Origin: Isoetes taiwanensis
Taxonomy: Eukaryota; Streptophyta; Lycopodiopsida; Isoetales; Isoetaceae
Length of the DNA stretch: 64,000 nucleotides
NCBI GenBank assembly: GCA_021234155.1
Contig: JAJEKV010000498.1
Span: 1-64,000 of the forward strand
Reading direction: 5' to 3'
Positions 1 to 11,876 of this stretch are shown here, piece after piece. The notes beneath the pieces were generated by a model that worked only from the letters and a program-made list of their open reading frames with translations, was not told the origin of the DNA and did no database searches. A program made the position numbers and the translations under genes. Within the stretch, counting starts at the first letter, position 1, and each line of letters begins with the position of its first letter.

Positions 1-170
1 AAGCGGTAACCAAGCCTCACCCGATGCCTACATCATCACAAGCGATCTGTACATTTATGCATGCTGGCAGATCTCCCTAGTACCATTTTCAATACCATCT
101 TCTTGAGAGGAGATTTGTAGACATAAATCATGTCCACTATCTCCCCGTTGCCGCCCGGAATTTTTCACTA

Positions 171-839
171 TTAACCAAGATTGCTTTCTAGTTTCCGGAT
201 GATCTTAACTGCCTTTGCTAGTGTTCTGGCGGACCTTGACCTGGACAGATACGAATGCACCTGATCCAAACCAGTTCCTCTATCGGTCGATTCTTCTTTT
301 CCTTTCGCCAAGCCAAAGATTGTTTTTTTCTTCAAATTCTTTAACCTACATTTGAATTTAAAGTTTGCTCTTTCGAGCTCTTTGATCTTTTCTTGCAGCT
401 GCCCTCTATCACCAATTTGGACTTCTCCGCCATTATCTCAAAGAAGTTTCCCTCCCAAACGGTCATTCCTTTCCTTCATCACAGTGGAGTAATGAAGCGA
501 GAAAAAAGAGCTGGTTTAAGTTATAATTCTCTTGTGACAATCGGAAGCAGCTCATCTCAAGGAATCAGATTCGATTCCAATGCCTTCATCCTCTCTCAAT
601 CTCACAATATCCCAAGAGGCCGAGTTACCGCCCACCACAAAATCGACTAAACTTGAAGCCCCAAATGATGGCGGTTTTTCGCCACTCAACGGATCCAATG
701 GATATAAACTGCCATCCGCCCGGATGTCGGTACTTTTGAGCCGAAGCAACATGTCGAGGTCTAAGTTCTTATTTTTAGACCTCTTTTTTCGCGATTGAAG
801 ACTGGAGCATATTCTGAGTCGGGTTGGATCCTTATCCAC
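171..839 (-). other. Possible decayed coding segment with a coiled-coil-like stretch
   Basis: On the minus strand an open frame without an ATG runs from about 455 down to a TAA at 171-173. It contains a charged, heptad-like stretch (QLQEKIKELERANFKFK) followed by a basic Ser/Arg/Lys-rich tail. A second minus-strand frame covers 552-839 and is rich in Asp, Arg and Ser. A stop and a frame change separate the two. I recognise no family, and the composition looks more protein-like than the plus strand. It may be the remains of a retroelement ORF1 or gag-like protein, or chance. No function is assigned. Confidence 0.22.
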
Positions 840-900
840 ACATCATTTGGAGCTTCCATACGGCGTGGATCGTGCGGCGAAAATGAATGTGTACAATTTG

Positions 901-1451
901 TATGCCCCAGCACAATTCGCCGTTTGAGGCTCAGTCCGTACTAACCTCGTTTTTGAAATTTGCAACGTGCATATGGAAAAGTCCATTCTCCTATAATCCA
1001 TGCTTTTATACAAAAGCAAATTCAAAATTCGAATTGTAGGGGGGCGGGAAGCCTGTATTGGGATGAAGTAAAGATCCCGGTTACGAACTTTTAAGGCGCA
1101 ATCGCAGCGCCTCGAAACGAAAGTCTAATACAAAGCTTCAACCTACACATTCAAATTTTGAAATGTAGAAGGCGGGAATGGACTCTAAATGAAAATAGGG
1201 CAAGACAAGAATCGGTGATGCGCATGATTGGTATCTGACAAACCAAGAGACACCGTCATGAGTTGCCGGTATGCTATAATGCAAGTGGCTTTTTAGAAGC
1301 GCCACGTGTTCGTCAATAAATGCGACAACAAGAGAATTAAATACACATGGCCATAGATATCGCGATTCTTATAGGAGAATATTCCAAAAAGCAAACGGAC
1401 GGAAAAAAGGGGAGGAAATATGATGGAATGGTCGATAGGAGGCCATTTTAG
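901..1451. repeat. Direct repeat, copy A (about 550 bp)
   Basis: This segment begins TATGCCCCA and ends near GGAGGCCATTTT. It is repeated in the same orientation at 2869-3405. Shared blocks include TTTGAAATTTGCAACGTGC, AAGTCCATTCTCCTA and GGTATGCTATAATGCAAGTG. The copies differ by many substitutions and small indels, so the duplication is old. No coding capacity is recognised. Confidence 0.75.
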
Positions 1452-2533
1452 TTCATAAAACATAATATAACTTGGAATGATAGATATTTTATATGCAAAT
1501 GGGAGACTATTGACGAGGGACTTGTGTTTAGTTTTAATTTGACAACAAATAAGAAAGTGGATCACACGATGCGAATTTAGTGTGTTCCATTTTTGTTGCA
1601 TATGTACTATTCGCTTGGTGTGATCCTTGAAAAATAATATGCTCTTTGAAAAGGGATGATGACTTATGTACTTAAGAGTGGTAACACATGTACAATAAAA
1701 AAAGTTAGGTATTCAAATGGAATTAGAAGCAAAAACTTTTACATTCAAAATTTTTATGGCCGTATGGTTTTACATCATTTTGTAAATTTAAATGCCCGGA
1801 GGCTTCAACTATTCACAACAAAAAGCTCTGAGGCTTGGGTGGGCATATGGTAAGAAGTCGGAGGCAAGCTCGACTAAGAACAAGGAAAAAAAAAAATAAG
1901 AGGTGCTCCGCCCTAACAAATTTCATTCATCCGCTTCATCATCACAAAAAAAATAAGAAATAACCGTTAGTTGAATGCTTAAGAAAAGAAAGAAAACATG
2001 CATGTACCATGAACTAACGCCATGAGCTCCTCGAAGTCAGTGATTCGTCTTCAACTTCTTCATCTTCTTCATCATCTTCGGCTTCTTCTCTCCGCGGTGA
2101 ATACTCATTTTGAGAAGAATCTCCTATCCGACCTTCAAGAACACGTGATGAACTCGCTCGAAATTTCCCTCGATTCCTCATTTCTCGATTCCTCGTCAAA
2201 GGAATCAGGAGGAATCGAGAATCGAGGCATTCAGAGCAAGAACCGTGGGCAGACGAGGGAAGCTGCTGGAGGGAACACCTCTTCCAGGCCGTAATAAGCC
2301 TCTTGGAGGACACCTCCGGCTCTTAGGGCCCGATCTCTTCATGGCGATGGACTAGAAATTGGGCGGAGGATCTAGCAAAGATTGGGAGGAGATTGGGGGA
2401 GAATGAAGCCAATCTAGGCTGGAATAGATATAGCTGGATTAGGCGTGAAAATCGTAGGAATGATTCAGTATTCCAGTCCTATCAACCATCATTACATGCC
2501 ATTATGTGCATATCTCGAAATTTGAGCCATATC
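1452..2533. other. Spacer between the direct repeats, no gene recognised
   Basis: The spacer is AT-rich. At about 2035-2100 the minus strand can encode a short acidic Glu/Asp run ending in a stop. Around 2150-2230 a GATTCCTC/GAGGAATC motif repeats in both orientations. Nothing here supports a gene call. Confidence 0.5.
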
Positions 2534-2638
2534 TAATATCTTCCTTTTTAACCTTATACCTAAATATCCAATATCTTCCTTTTTAACCTTATTCCTAAAT
2601 AGCCAATATCTTCCTTTTTTAACCTTATTCCTAAACCT
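2534..2638. repeat. Tandem repeat, 35 bp x 3
   Basis: Three consecutive units carry AATATCTTCCTTTTTAACC followed by TTAT(A/T)CCTAAAT. They start at about 2534, 2569 and 2604 and are nearly identical. Confidence 0.9.
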
Positions 2639-2868
2639 ATATGATTTGAGTTTAACGAGAAAATGAACACCGATATAATTGAATTTAACATACTATTTAA
2701 TACCAAGATGCTACGTCACACTATGTCGATGGTGGGATTTAAAAAAACTCAAACCCTCCTCGAGAAAACCACGTAAGTGCCGGACCTCACTTGTGTTTAA
2801 GTTTAATTTGACAACAAGCAACTTCCATCTTTTGTAGATCGCCTTTTGAAATCAAGGTGTGGTATTTT

Positions 2869-3405
2869 TATGCCCCAACACAATTCGCCGTGTGAGCGAG
2901 CGTCGCATTACTAACCGTTTTTGAAATTTGCAACGTGCATATGGAAATCGAAAAGTCCATTCTCCTACAATCCATGCTTTTATACATTAAGCAAATTCAA
3001 ATTTGGAATTGTAGAAGGGAAACTTGTATTAGGATGAAGTGAAGATCGGTTAAAGTAGCGCGGCAGCGGCAACTCGAAAATGAAAGTCCGATCCGATACA
3101 AAGCTTCAACCTACACATTCAACTTTTGAAATGTAGAAGGCGGTGGACACGACGCTTACCAAGAGACACCGTCATGAGTTCTGCGGTATGCTATAATGCA
3201 AGTGGCATTTTAGAAGCCAACGTGTTGCATCGGTCCCGTCGACAACCAAAGGTAATTAAATACATATGGCGCCATGAATGTGCAATCCCCCTTATTGGGA
3301 AGAATATTCCAAGCAAATCTGTAATTATGAGAGTTTGGTATCCTAGGTGGCATGGGAAAAAGGGGCGGAAATATGGCGTGGAATGGCTGATAGGAGGCCA
3401 TTTTC
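2869..3405. repeat. Direct repeat, copy B (about 540 bp)
   Basis: This is the second copy of the segment at 901-1451, in the same orientation and offset by about 1.97 kb. It keeps the same block order, ending in GATAGGAGGCCATTTT. The pair could be decayed LTRs or two members of a dispersed family. I see no primer-binding site or polypurine tract to decide. Confidence 0.75.
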
Positions 3406-5215
3406 AGACCCCAAATCCGCCCTAATGATTGCTTCTTTTCTTACATGAGCAGTTGTATTGTATATGCATTTTTAGGTTTCTCCTTATAAAAAATTAATTT
3501 TCATAAATAGTGTCCCTAGGCCAGCTTCAGAAAATTTACGTCGTGAACTAACATATCAAGCACTGTCCAAGCTATAGCATTCAATATTCGTGCGGCATCT
3601 ATCATAATAGTTGAGTGTTGTCCATGTGCAAAAGACTACATAGTTAAGCCATGTGTATATATGGTTTAGTTTATGTGCTCTAAATGTTCTGATTTATTTC
3701 CATATGTTGTTGGCATGATGTGACTCATGCAAAAGATTTTCCTCATCTTGCAAATATATAATTGCAAGTGACTCGGCATTATATGCAGCTATTAAATAGG
3801 ATAACTGGCACAGACTCTTCAACAAAATACATTATGGTCTTATTTTGGCGCTTTAGATCGTATATTTTTTGCAGGAAGTACTCTGATTTGAGTACTTAAT
3901 GTAAGCAATTTTCTAAGTTGGTAAGACATCTTCCTTTTTCGTTGAATCATGTCCTCTTTATGAGCAGCTTGTATAATGAATGCAATCTTGATTGTTACAG
4001 TTCATCAATGTCTAAATCAGTCTACACAGTACTTTATAGAAAGCAATAAAAATAAAATTTCTTATCTTGTCATTGACCAGCAGTTGTATGTGTGTGAACT
4101 AAGCAGTGGCTCTCCAAGTTCCACAAGCTATTGTCCACATGTAGTGGGGTATTTCTTTGCAAACACTTTGACATCTGTATATCTAGCTTCATTAAAACCT
4201 CATAAAACATTCCAGTCAAATCTTCCATCACATTTGGATATGAAATGCCAATTTATTTGAACATGGGTTGTAGAGAAACTTGCAGTTGTAGAATGGAATT
4301 TTTTTCCAGGTGGCATATTAAATAAATGTCCATGATTAGGCATGAGAGAGACTTTTTCCAGCATTCTAGCAAATGTAGGCGCCATACAAGACTTGTGACA
4401 AACTAATTTGTATGGAATCCAAGTTTTGCAGTGCAAAAAAAAAACCCTCGTCTATATATAACAACAAGCAGGTGTCTATGCCTCTTGAATGGTGTACCGG
4501 AGACATGTGCAACAACAATAATGGCATGTGTCAATGCCTCTTGAATGGTGGAGCATAGACCTATGCAACAACAATAATGATCATACTAATATTATTAAAA
4601 GGGAGTGAGAACAAATTTGTCAAAGTAAATTAGACATTTGAAAGAATGCTATTTACTCTAAATATAATGAAATAACATATTTTCCTTCTTATTTATTGCT
4701 AAATATTGTGGTAAAAATTCGCCCAAGATAGTATTTTGTATGTTGCATAAAGTAGCAAATTCGCCACTACTATCTATCCTCCAGATCATACAATTCGCCA
4801 TGTATTCTAAATTTGCCAAGCTAAATATTTCCCTTAGGGGAAACCCTGCTCCGAGATATCATCAATACATACGAAGATAGGTGGAATGAATTGCAAAGCA
4901 CGATGACGCTCAAGAATGGGAGATTGCGGAAAGGGTTTGTTCAACGAAGTAGGACGAGGTCCACTATGAACACCTTTCGTCATACCTCTCACTCCTTCTT
5001 GAATATCTTAGGCCCGCTCCCAGGAGGATGAGATAGTACCTGAACTAAAGAGCACCGGCCACGCCGTTCACATTCGATGGATGGATTTCTCTTCAAGCTC
5101 TATTAAAGATCGTGCACCACCTGCAGGACAACATGTCTTTGAGTATAAGTGAGTTCATCTTGAATTATGCTATTTTTGTTCACTAACACATATTCATACT
5201 AGTTGCAAAGCGCTA
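3406..5215. other. No gene recognised
   Basis: AT-rich sequence with only short frames that carry no family motif. It contains one short tandem duplication, listed separately at 4471-4584. Confidence 0.5.
4471..4584. repeat. Tandem duplication, 57 bp x 2
   Basis: Two units starting GTGTC(T/A)ATGCCTCTTGAA at 4471 and 4528, both ending in CAACAACAATAATG. Confidence 0.85.
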
Positions 5216-5423
5216 ATGTCATAGGCCGCTGTTGAACGACGAGTTGTCCTCACTTAACGATGCCGCTGACAGGACGCGGCGTAACGGCGATTAACAGATC
5301 TAATAACGACGCCCGGATGTCGCTATAGCGCCGCTTATCGACTTTTTGTCGACGTTTTATCGACGACTAAACGATGTCTGGACGTCGTTATAGACGTCGA
5401 TATGGGGCAATACTTTTGTAGTG
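5216..5423. mobile_element. CACTA (En/Spm) transposon terminus with subterminal repeats
   Basis: The segment ends ...CTTTTGTAGTG at 5413-5423, which on the minus strand reads CACTACAAAAG, the terminal motif of CACTA elements. Inward lies about 200 bp of GC-richer sequence packed with variants of CGACGTC, AACGACG and GTCGTTA in both orientations, as expected of CACTA subterminal repeats. I do not find the opposite CACTACAA terminus or a transposase, so this looks like a solitary end or deletion derivative. Confidence 0.65.
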
Positions 5424-7093
5424 ATCGTCTCTAGATGACTTAATATTCAACTTGTGATGAGGATTGATGTCCCTACTCCGTCAAGCGGGAATAAGAATAA
5501 ACACATTTGGGTGGGAGAACCTACAAGCTACCAAGTACAATCATTATGTGCAAACCACATCGAGGTACAATGCTCCATTGTTTCAAAAACTAGTTGGCCA
5601 TTGTCTTCAAGATATTGGGAAGTTCATTCCAAGGTGCATTTGCATAATGTTTCGCAAAGACAGGTTGAAATTGGGAAGGATTTGTATGCATTTATGGTAG
5701 TAGAGCGGACCACTTTGTAATGTATCAAGGCAAGCTCCAGTGAACTACATGCTTGATAATTGTGAAATGACGTGAACAAAAAAGTTTGTCGTGTTTAGTT
5801 CTTTGGTGTTGTCTAACCAAGCGCCTTATATATTGGCTACCATTGTGTTTGAACCACTGCATATGCATGGCATATCTACGGCGAATCTAGTGTCGTGTTT
5901 GTGCATATGCATATCTACGGCGAATCTAGTGTCGTGTTTGAACCACAAAAAGTGCACGATGTTTTTTTGAGGGCTTAGTATTTGTTTCTAGTTTTAGTGT
6001 GGTTCAATCACAAGGGTGGCCACTATTTAGTGAGATCGTTGCATAATAGCTTTAGTAGCCTTAGTATCTTTAGAGTAACCAACGGTGATGATTGTGCCAC
6101 GACCTATAACAAAAAGTAACTTTATTTTTACCCATATATAAAGAGTTTAGAAGAGATTCTATTTCTGATCCGTTGCTCGTTCGACACTTGGCCAGATCTA
6201 GGTGGGTTTTTGTGGCCTTGAAAGAGACGAGTCTGATCAGGTATTATCTGTGGGCAATCCGGCAAGCACAGCTGCCTTTCATTCCGTTTGCAGGTGTGGA
6301 CAATCTGGTAGCGCCTGCAACGGCCTACTGAAATCTGCTCTGTTTTGAAGATATTGAATGGAGTGCGAATGCAGCATAATTCCGCTGCAGGTGCTGAATG
6401 TCGACTGCCAACAGTGGGGTGATGCCACGCTATGTTTCTCTGCTGTTTTTCTGCTGTTTGGCAAACAAAGATTTGTCCTGCCAATAGGTCAAGCTTTGGA
6501 AGGCTCTGGAAGACAGAGATAAGGCTGTGCGTGTCCAAATCCGGTTGTTGTGGCTCTGCTCTGCTCCACATTTGATGCAGGAATCGTTTGAAGATGTGGG
6601 TCTGCCATGTTATCCTCAAAATGCAGATTCACGGGTTTTTTTATCTTTTGAATGGAGCATTCCGGCAGCTTTAAGTAAGATCAAGGCCTCTGACACTGAG
6701 GCAACTTGAACGGGATCCGGCTTCATAATTTTGATTTGGAGAATGAATAGACAATATAGACAATATGGGTAAGGATCAAGTTGTGCAATGATTATCTGCT
6801 AAAATTATGACAACCGAAAGCACTTACAGTACAAGTACAACTCCGATAGCCCAGCGATTACAGTGTATCTTCTCTCGCTGGCTCCAAATTGTTGATCGAG
6901 GCACTGGCCGTCCAGAAAACTCTGATCCGCCTCTTCAGCTGAAGCTGTGAAAAAACCTCCTGCGGACTGCATCGGCCTTTCGGACTCTCCCTTGTAATGC
7001 TGGAGATGTCGGGAGAGCTATGTTTTGAAGGCCGCATCATAACCAAGTAACAGCAAATTTGTTTCTAATTGCAGTGTCAGTGCATTACTATCG
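5424..7093. other. No gene recognised
   Basis: A 40-bp duplication (CATATCTACGGCGAATCTAG at 5871 and 5910) lies here. A 163-codon minus-strand frame at 6128-6619 has no recognisable domain and overlaps other open frames of similar quality, so I do not call it. It is the longest open frame in the interval and could belong to an unknown element. Confidence 0.45.
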
Positions 7094-7098
7094 CCCAT

Positions 7099-7310
7099 AG
7101 AAAGTATATGAAATAGCTACTCAGATCTGATACTGATAGATCATCCAAGTGCTGAGTACAAAGGGGCTCTCTAAATAGGAGCATACATTAATTCTATAAC
7201 CGTGTACCTACTGCAACGGTACAAAGGGTTCCTACTAGTTTTAGCTATAATTATTCCCAACTGTTACTGGAACTGCACATTCTAGTTGGCTGTTTGCCAC
7301 GTACTCCAAC
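7099..7310 (-). repeat. 3' LTR of the copia element
   Basis: This 212-bp segment matches 11661-11876. Shared blocks include AAAGTATATGAAATAGCTAC, ACAAAGGGGCTCTCTAAATA and ACATTCTAGTTGG. Substitutions and small indels between the two LTRs show the insertion is not recent. Confidence 0.93.
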
Positions 7311-7324
7311 TCTCCTCCTCAGCC
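7311..7324 (-). other. Polypurine tract of the copia element
   Basis: The minus strand reads GGCTGAGGAGGAGA directly before the 3' LTR start. A purine-rich tract here is the expected primer for plus-strand synthesis. A similar GCTGAGGAGGAGAAG lies about 75 bp further in. Confidence 0.8.
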
Positions 7325-7407
7325 ATAGAAGGTCAGTTCAAAAAATCGTGAGAACTGAATTAGTAGGTAATGTTGAAGCTGTCTGTTGTGCAGTATACTT
7401 CTCCTCC

Positions 7408-8853
7408 TCAGCTGAAACATGGTGCTGAGATAAGACCCATGGCAGTGATGAATTGGTCATGTTTCTCTCGACCGAGTGCCTTGGTGAGTACATCTGCTAC
7501 CATGGAAGTTGTCGGCATGTACTGAAGTTTGAGTAGACCAGCAAGCACCTTTTCTCGAGTGAAATGATGATGAATCTCGATGTGCTTGGTTTGGGGATGA
7601 AGAACTGGATTCCGAGCAATGGCTGCACAGGCCAGATTGTCGTTGAAGAGTGTGATGGGAAGCTGCTGAGGAAATCCAAACTCGTGAAGAAGGTGTCGCA
7701 GCCACATTGCTTCGCGAGCAGCTGCAGAGGCTGCCATGTATTCGGCTTCGCAGCTGGACATGGCAACACAGGATTGTTGTTTGCTGCTCCATGAAATGAC
7801 GCCGCTGCCCAAGTTGAAACAGAAACCAGTGGTAGACCTCCTCCGGTCGACCTCGCCGCCCCAATCTGCATCCACAGAGCCAGAGAGAATGATATTAGTA
7901 GACTTGTAAAGAATGCCATGTGTCTGAGTGCCTTGGAGATAGCGTAGGATGCGCTGTGCTGCTTGCCAGTGAGGGAGGCCTGGATTGTGCATGAATTTGC
8001 TGGTGGCAGCCACGGCAAATGCTATATCAGGGCGACTACAAGTGGCAATGTGAAGGAGGCATCCGACAAGTTGACTATAAGGTTTATCAGCCATGATTTT
8101 TTATTCCTCGGGAGTGGAGGGGGACATGATGGCAGACAATTTTTGGTTTAACATAGCAGGAGTGGATATGGATTTGCATTGAGCCATGCCAAAACGAGTG
8201 AGGACGTCACGGATGGTCTTGGCCTGATTGATGAAAAGTCGTTTGGATGGACGGTGTCGAGCAATTTGAAAACCAAGGCAGTAAGTGGCTTCACCAAGAT
8301 CAGACATTTTAAATTCCTTTGTGAGTTGTTGCTTAAAAACCTGGAGATAAGGAATGGAATTAGTGGCAATGAGAAAATCGTCAACATAAAGCACTACAAT
8401 AAGGAGATAATCAGAGGTGTGCTTGAAATAAACATTCCAGTCAGCATGAGCTCGTGTAAGTCCAATTTTCTTGAAAAAAGCATCAATCTGGGTGTACCAA
8501 GCCCGGGGAGATTGTTTGAGACCATAGATGGACTTCCTTAATTTGCAGACTAGGTGCTCGTTGCCAGGTGAAATGAAACTCGCAGGTTGCTCCATATAAA
8601 CTTCTTCAGTTAAATCTCCGTTTAAGAAGGCGGTCTGGACATCCATCTGATGGAGCTCGAGATCTTGGGCTGCAACAATAGATAGGACTGCTCGAATAGA
8701 TGTTAGTTTAGCTACCGGAGAGAATACCTCATCGTAATCCAAATCCCGAATTTGGGTGAAGCCAAGCTTAACTCAACGGGCTTTGTAGCGTGCAATTTTA
8801 CCATCGCCTTGCCGTTTAAGTTTAAAGATCCATTTACCACCGATAATCTTTTC
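7408..8853 (-). pseudogene. copia pol: reverse transcriptase and RNase H
   Basis: The reverse transcriptase part shows KWIFKLK, GFTQIRDLDYDEVFSPVAK, QMDVQTAFLNGDL (first catalytic Asp), YGLKQSPRAWY and the active-site LYVDDFL. The RNase H part shows SRPDIAFAVAATSKFM, SVDADWGG, STTGFCF, SSCEAEYMAA and the C-terminal VADVLTKALG. The two halves are in one frame, interrupted by a TAA at 8101-8103 just before MADKPYSQL. A TGA at 8773-8775 falls in the conserved RYKAR-VAKGF region. These are typical copia Pol domains at normal spacing, and the stops make the polyprotein non-functional. Apart from those two codons the frame is remarkably well kept compared with the integrase and gag portions. Confidence 0.95.
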
Positions 8854-9382
8854 CGCTTGGTGGTGGGGGCACCAGATCATATCGCCGCCTCTTGCAGAGA
8901 GATTGAAATTGAGGCCATTGCCTTTCGCCAATGATGGGCATCTTCCAGTGACTCAAGATCCTTCAGCTAGAGGGAGCACTTTGTTCGGAAGGAAAGCACG
9001 GGGAAAGATCACTCTCAAAAGCATATGACCGCAAAAGACGTTGAGTGGGTTTCCAAGCGCTTTTGGTCGAAAGCCTTGCTCTTCCGGAGGGGCATGAGGA
9101 TCGTGGAGATCAAGTTGTTCTTCCGAAAGGCGGGATGATGATCGGAGAGATCAAAAATTCTCATGGAACATCGAGGGGGGGCAGATCTTGGGATTGGGCG
9201 GGAGGGATAGGAGGTGGGGCTGGATGAAGATGGAAGAGAAGCTTCCCGGCCATCCGTGTGATTGAGTGAGGAGGATGATGGACGAGGAGTGCTGGTGGAT
9301 ATGGAATGAGAGTGGAATGAAAATCAGCTTCAAAAGACAACGCCGTTCTTTCCGCAATTTTCGAGAGGAAGGGTGAAAGCAT

Positions 9383-10124
9383 TTATATGCTTTGGATACT
9401 TGGGTTGTAGCCAATGAAAATACATGGTAATGAATGGGAAGAGATCTTATCTCGCCTCAGAAGAGGAATGTTGGCATAGGTCTGACAAATGAAAATTTTG
9501 AGCCTTCGACAAGCATGGGTTTGAGGCCGCCCAAAGTTCTTGAGGGGACAACCTTGTGGAGTGCTTTGGTAGGTGACGATTTGTGACGAGACTGTTGTGG
9601 CAGCGGCCTCCGCCCAAAACTTCCTATGAATGCCATGATTTTGAAGAAGGGTATTGGCACATTCAACCAAAGTTCGATGTTTTGCTCTCGCTACACCATT
9701 TTGATGGTGTTTCAAGGTACTTGCTAATTACGTGTTATACCGCAGGTAGCTAAAAATCAGAAAAACTCATTAAATAAGAATAGCCTCCTTTGTCGATCGG
9801 AGGGATTTGATGGTGCAACAGATTCGTTTTCCACATGAGCTTTCCATGTTTTAAAAAATAGAGAAAGTGTCGATTTTTCTTGATAAAATAGATCCATGCT
9901 TTTTCGTAAAATCATCCACAAATAGAGCATAATATGTGGCACCTCCCCACTTGAGTTCTGGTTGGTCCCCATAGATCGAGTGCACAAGTTGAAGCTTCCG
10001 AGATGCCCGGTAGTGGCATGTTTAGGAGTGAAGACTTGTGTTGTTTCCCTTTAAGCACCCCGCGACACTTGAGGCAATATTTTGTCGAAATTTTAAGATC
10101 AGTAACAAGATTTTGGGTTACCAT
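9383..10124 (-). pseudogene. copia pol: GAG-pre-integrase and integrase remnants
   Basis: Reading 10124 downward, LKCRGVLKGKQH resembles the GAG-pre-integrase zinc-binding end, CALDLWGPTRT the integrase start, and KHGKLMWKTN the following helix. From 9715 downward HHQNGVARAKHRTLVE and FWAEAAATT match the conserved integrase core around PHQNG and FWAEA. PCIFIGY matches the C-terminal GIFLGY motif. Several frameshifts separate these pieces. The order agrees with the RT and RNase H downstream on the same strand. Confidence 0.88.
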
Positions 10125-10783
10125 CCGCTTGAGTCGATCCGGGTTTGGGTGACCCCGTTAGGTGCGGATATTCATGGTGTTGGCGGAGTGGATCGAGACA
10201 TGGGCCTCAAGGAAGGAAAGAATCCGATACATGTTCCCTTGTCGAACTCCATTGGTGAGTTGTCCGGACGGCGGCAAGACAATTCGATCCATGGTCAATA
10301 GTTCGAAACCCCATGCCGAGATCAAAGCGGATGAAACCACCGATATGAGATTCTTGGGTGTTTCCGACAAGAGAACTCCAGAGAACGCGTGTGCCTTCGT
10401 GAGTGTACACTTTGTTGTTCCAATGCCAAGAATCTCTATGCCTCCTTTGAGTCCTAAAACCGGATGGGCAGTAGATATTTTCATCTATTAGTAATTGATC
10501 AAACCAATCCTTTCTACATGTTATGTGATCCGCTGCAGCCATAGTCAAACCACCGTTTTTCTATCTTGATGCAAAAGGGTCTTTTAGCCATGAAAGTTTT
10601 GGTATGGAATCAGCATCGCGTGTAGGCCATGTAGGCTTCTTGTTTCTTCTTGCTCAGATGTAGCATCTTTATCCCGGTCGGCAAAGGTGGGGAAATGTAG
10701 GGACGTCATTTTGAGCTTCACTTAGATGTGCACTAGGCGGGAAGGAACTCTGCTTTTCCCAATTGCTTGAGCTTAGAAATGAG

Positions 10784-11274
10784 TGGACAATCTTTTACAA
10801 GATGCTCCTCCTCACACATGAAGCATTTTCGTTTTGGGCGAGATCTTGTTTGCATGCTTCGATTTTGGGGTGATTTACCGCATAGAAAGCCATAGGATCA
10901 AGAATAACATTTTTGGCACGACTTCGAGTCTTTCTTACCCGCTTCCTCCCGGAAGGAGAACAGCGGTCACCGCTTTGAGATCGGGTCGTTCTTGGCTGCC
11001 AAGGTGTGTCGGAATATGATCGAAAGAGGTAGGAAGACCCATGACTATGGTCACCGCAATAAGGTCATTATCAAGCTTAACACCAATGGATGCTAATTGC
11101 TAAGCCCAATGATTTCTTTTTGGCTACATAGAGGCCGGGAGCTTCATCTTCTTTCATGGTTGAACCAAATAGCTCCCGATAAAGAGTGATTTCGTGAGAC
11201 CAAGTGGTCTTCCTCGATAGGTAGCCTTCGATGCGTTCCAAGCTTCTGCTGCTATTTCTCATCTGCTCAATCAT
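10784..11274 (-). pseudogene. copia gag remnants with degenerate zinc knuckle
   Basis: At 11077-11274 the minus strand encodes TLYRELFGSTMKEDE, close to the copia gag (UBN2-type) core. At 10784-10825 CFMCEEEHLVKDC is a CCHC knuckle one residue short of the usual CX2CX4HX4C. The frame is broken in between. Position just inside the 5' LTR fits gag. Confidence 0.8.
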
Positions 11275-11648
11275 AAAATGTCAATATTAGAAACAAAAAG
11301 GAATAATGTGATTCTTTGCTCTTGCGTTCATTTTGTCAAGATCAATTGGTTCCTCTTCTCCATCCATTGGGTTGTGCCGTTTCTCAAACAATATCCCAAA
11401 GATTTTAATAAACCGGGATATGCATTGTCATAATCTAGAATTTCAATTTTTCTATCAAACCGATCGGACTTCACGGATGAAGCATTTCTTTTGAACCCCG
11501 AACAGATCACCTAAAGAAACCTTTCTTACGGACTTGAATCTTAAATTCGGATCTCTCCCAAGGCTAGGTCTTTGAGATCTCGCTATGCATAAAGCGTATG
11601 AAACTTGCTCGCTACCGGTGTTCTTCTTGTGTTTAGAGCAAACACACC

Positions 11649-11660
11649 GTTCCGATACCA
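11649..11660 (-). other. Primer-binding site of the copia element
   Basis: The minus strand reads TGGTATCGGAAC immediately after the 5' LTR, close to the plant initiator-Met tRNA complement TGGTATCAGAGC. Confidence 0.8.
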
Positions 11661-11876
11661 AGAAAGTATATGAAATAGCTACCGGATCCGATAACGATAG
11701 ATCATGCAAGTGCCGAGTACAAAGGGGCTCTCTAAATAGGGAGCATACATTAATTCTATAACCGTGTACCCTACCTTAGCGGTCCGACAAAGGGTTCCTA
11801 CTAGTTTAGCTATAATTATTCCCAAAATTTACTAAACCGCACATTCTAGTTGGTCTGTTTGCCCACGTACTCCAAC
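11661..11876 (-). repeat. 5' LTR of the copia element
   Basis: A 216-bp partner of 7099-7310. It is followed by CCCAT at 11877-11881, which matches CCCAT at 7094-7098. Confidence 0.93.

Larger units (their letters stand above)
7099..11876 (-). mobile_element. Ty1/copia LTR retrotransposon, complete outline but decayed
   Basis: A 4.8-kb element on the minus strand. LTRs lie at 7099-7310 (3') and 11661-11876 (5'). A 5-bp target duplication CCCAT sits immediately outside, at 7094-7098 and 11877-11881. The minus-strand order of coding remains is gag, zinc knuckle, integrase, reverse transcriptase, RNase H. Integrase before RT is the defining order of copia (Pseudoviridae-type) elements. The primer-binding site abuts the 5' LTR and a purine tract abuts the 3' LTR. 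Many stops and frameshifts make it non-autonomous. With the boundaries set by the target duplication, the LTRs read GTTGG...TTTCT rather than the usual TG...CA. Confidence 0.93.

Noticed and set aside
901-3405. Calling the direct repeat pair an LTR retrotransposon
   Set aside because: No TG...CA ends, primer-binding site, purine tract or coding remnant could be identified.
6128-6619. 163-codon minus-strand open frame
   Set aside because: No domain, skewed composition, and it overlaps other open frames. Length alone in AT-rich plant DNA is not enough to call a gene.
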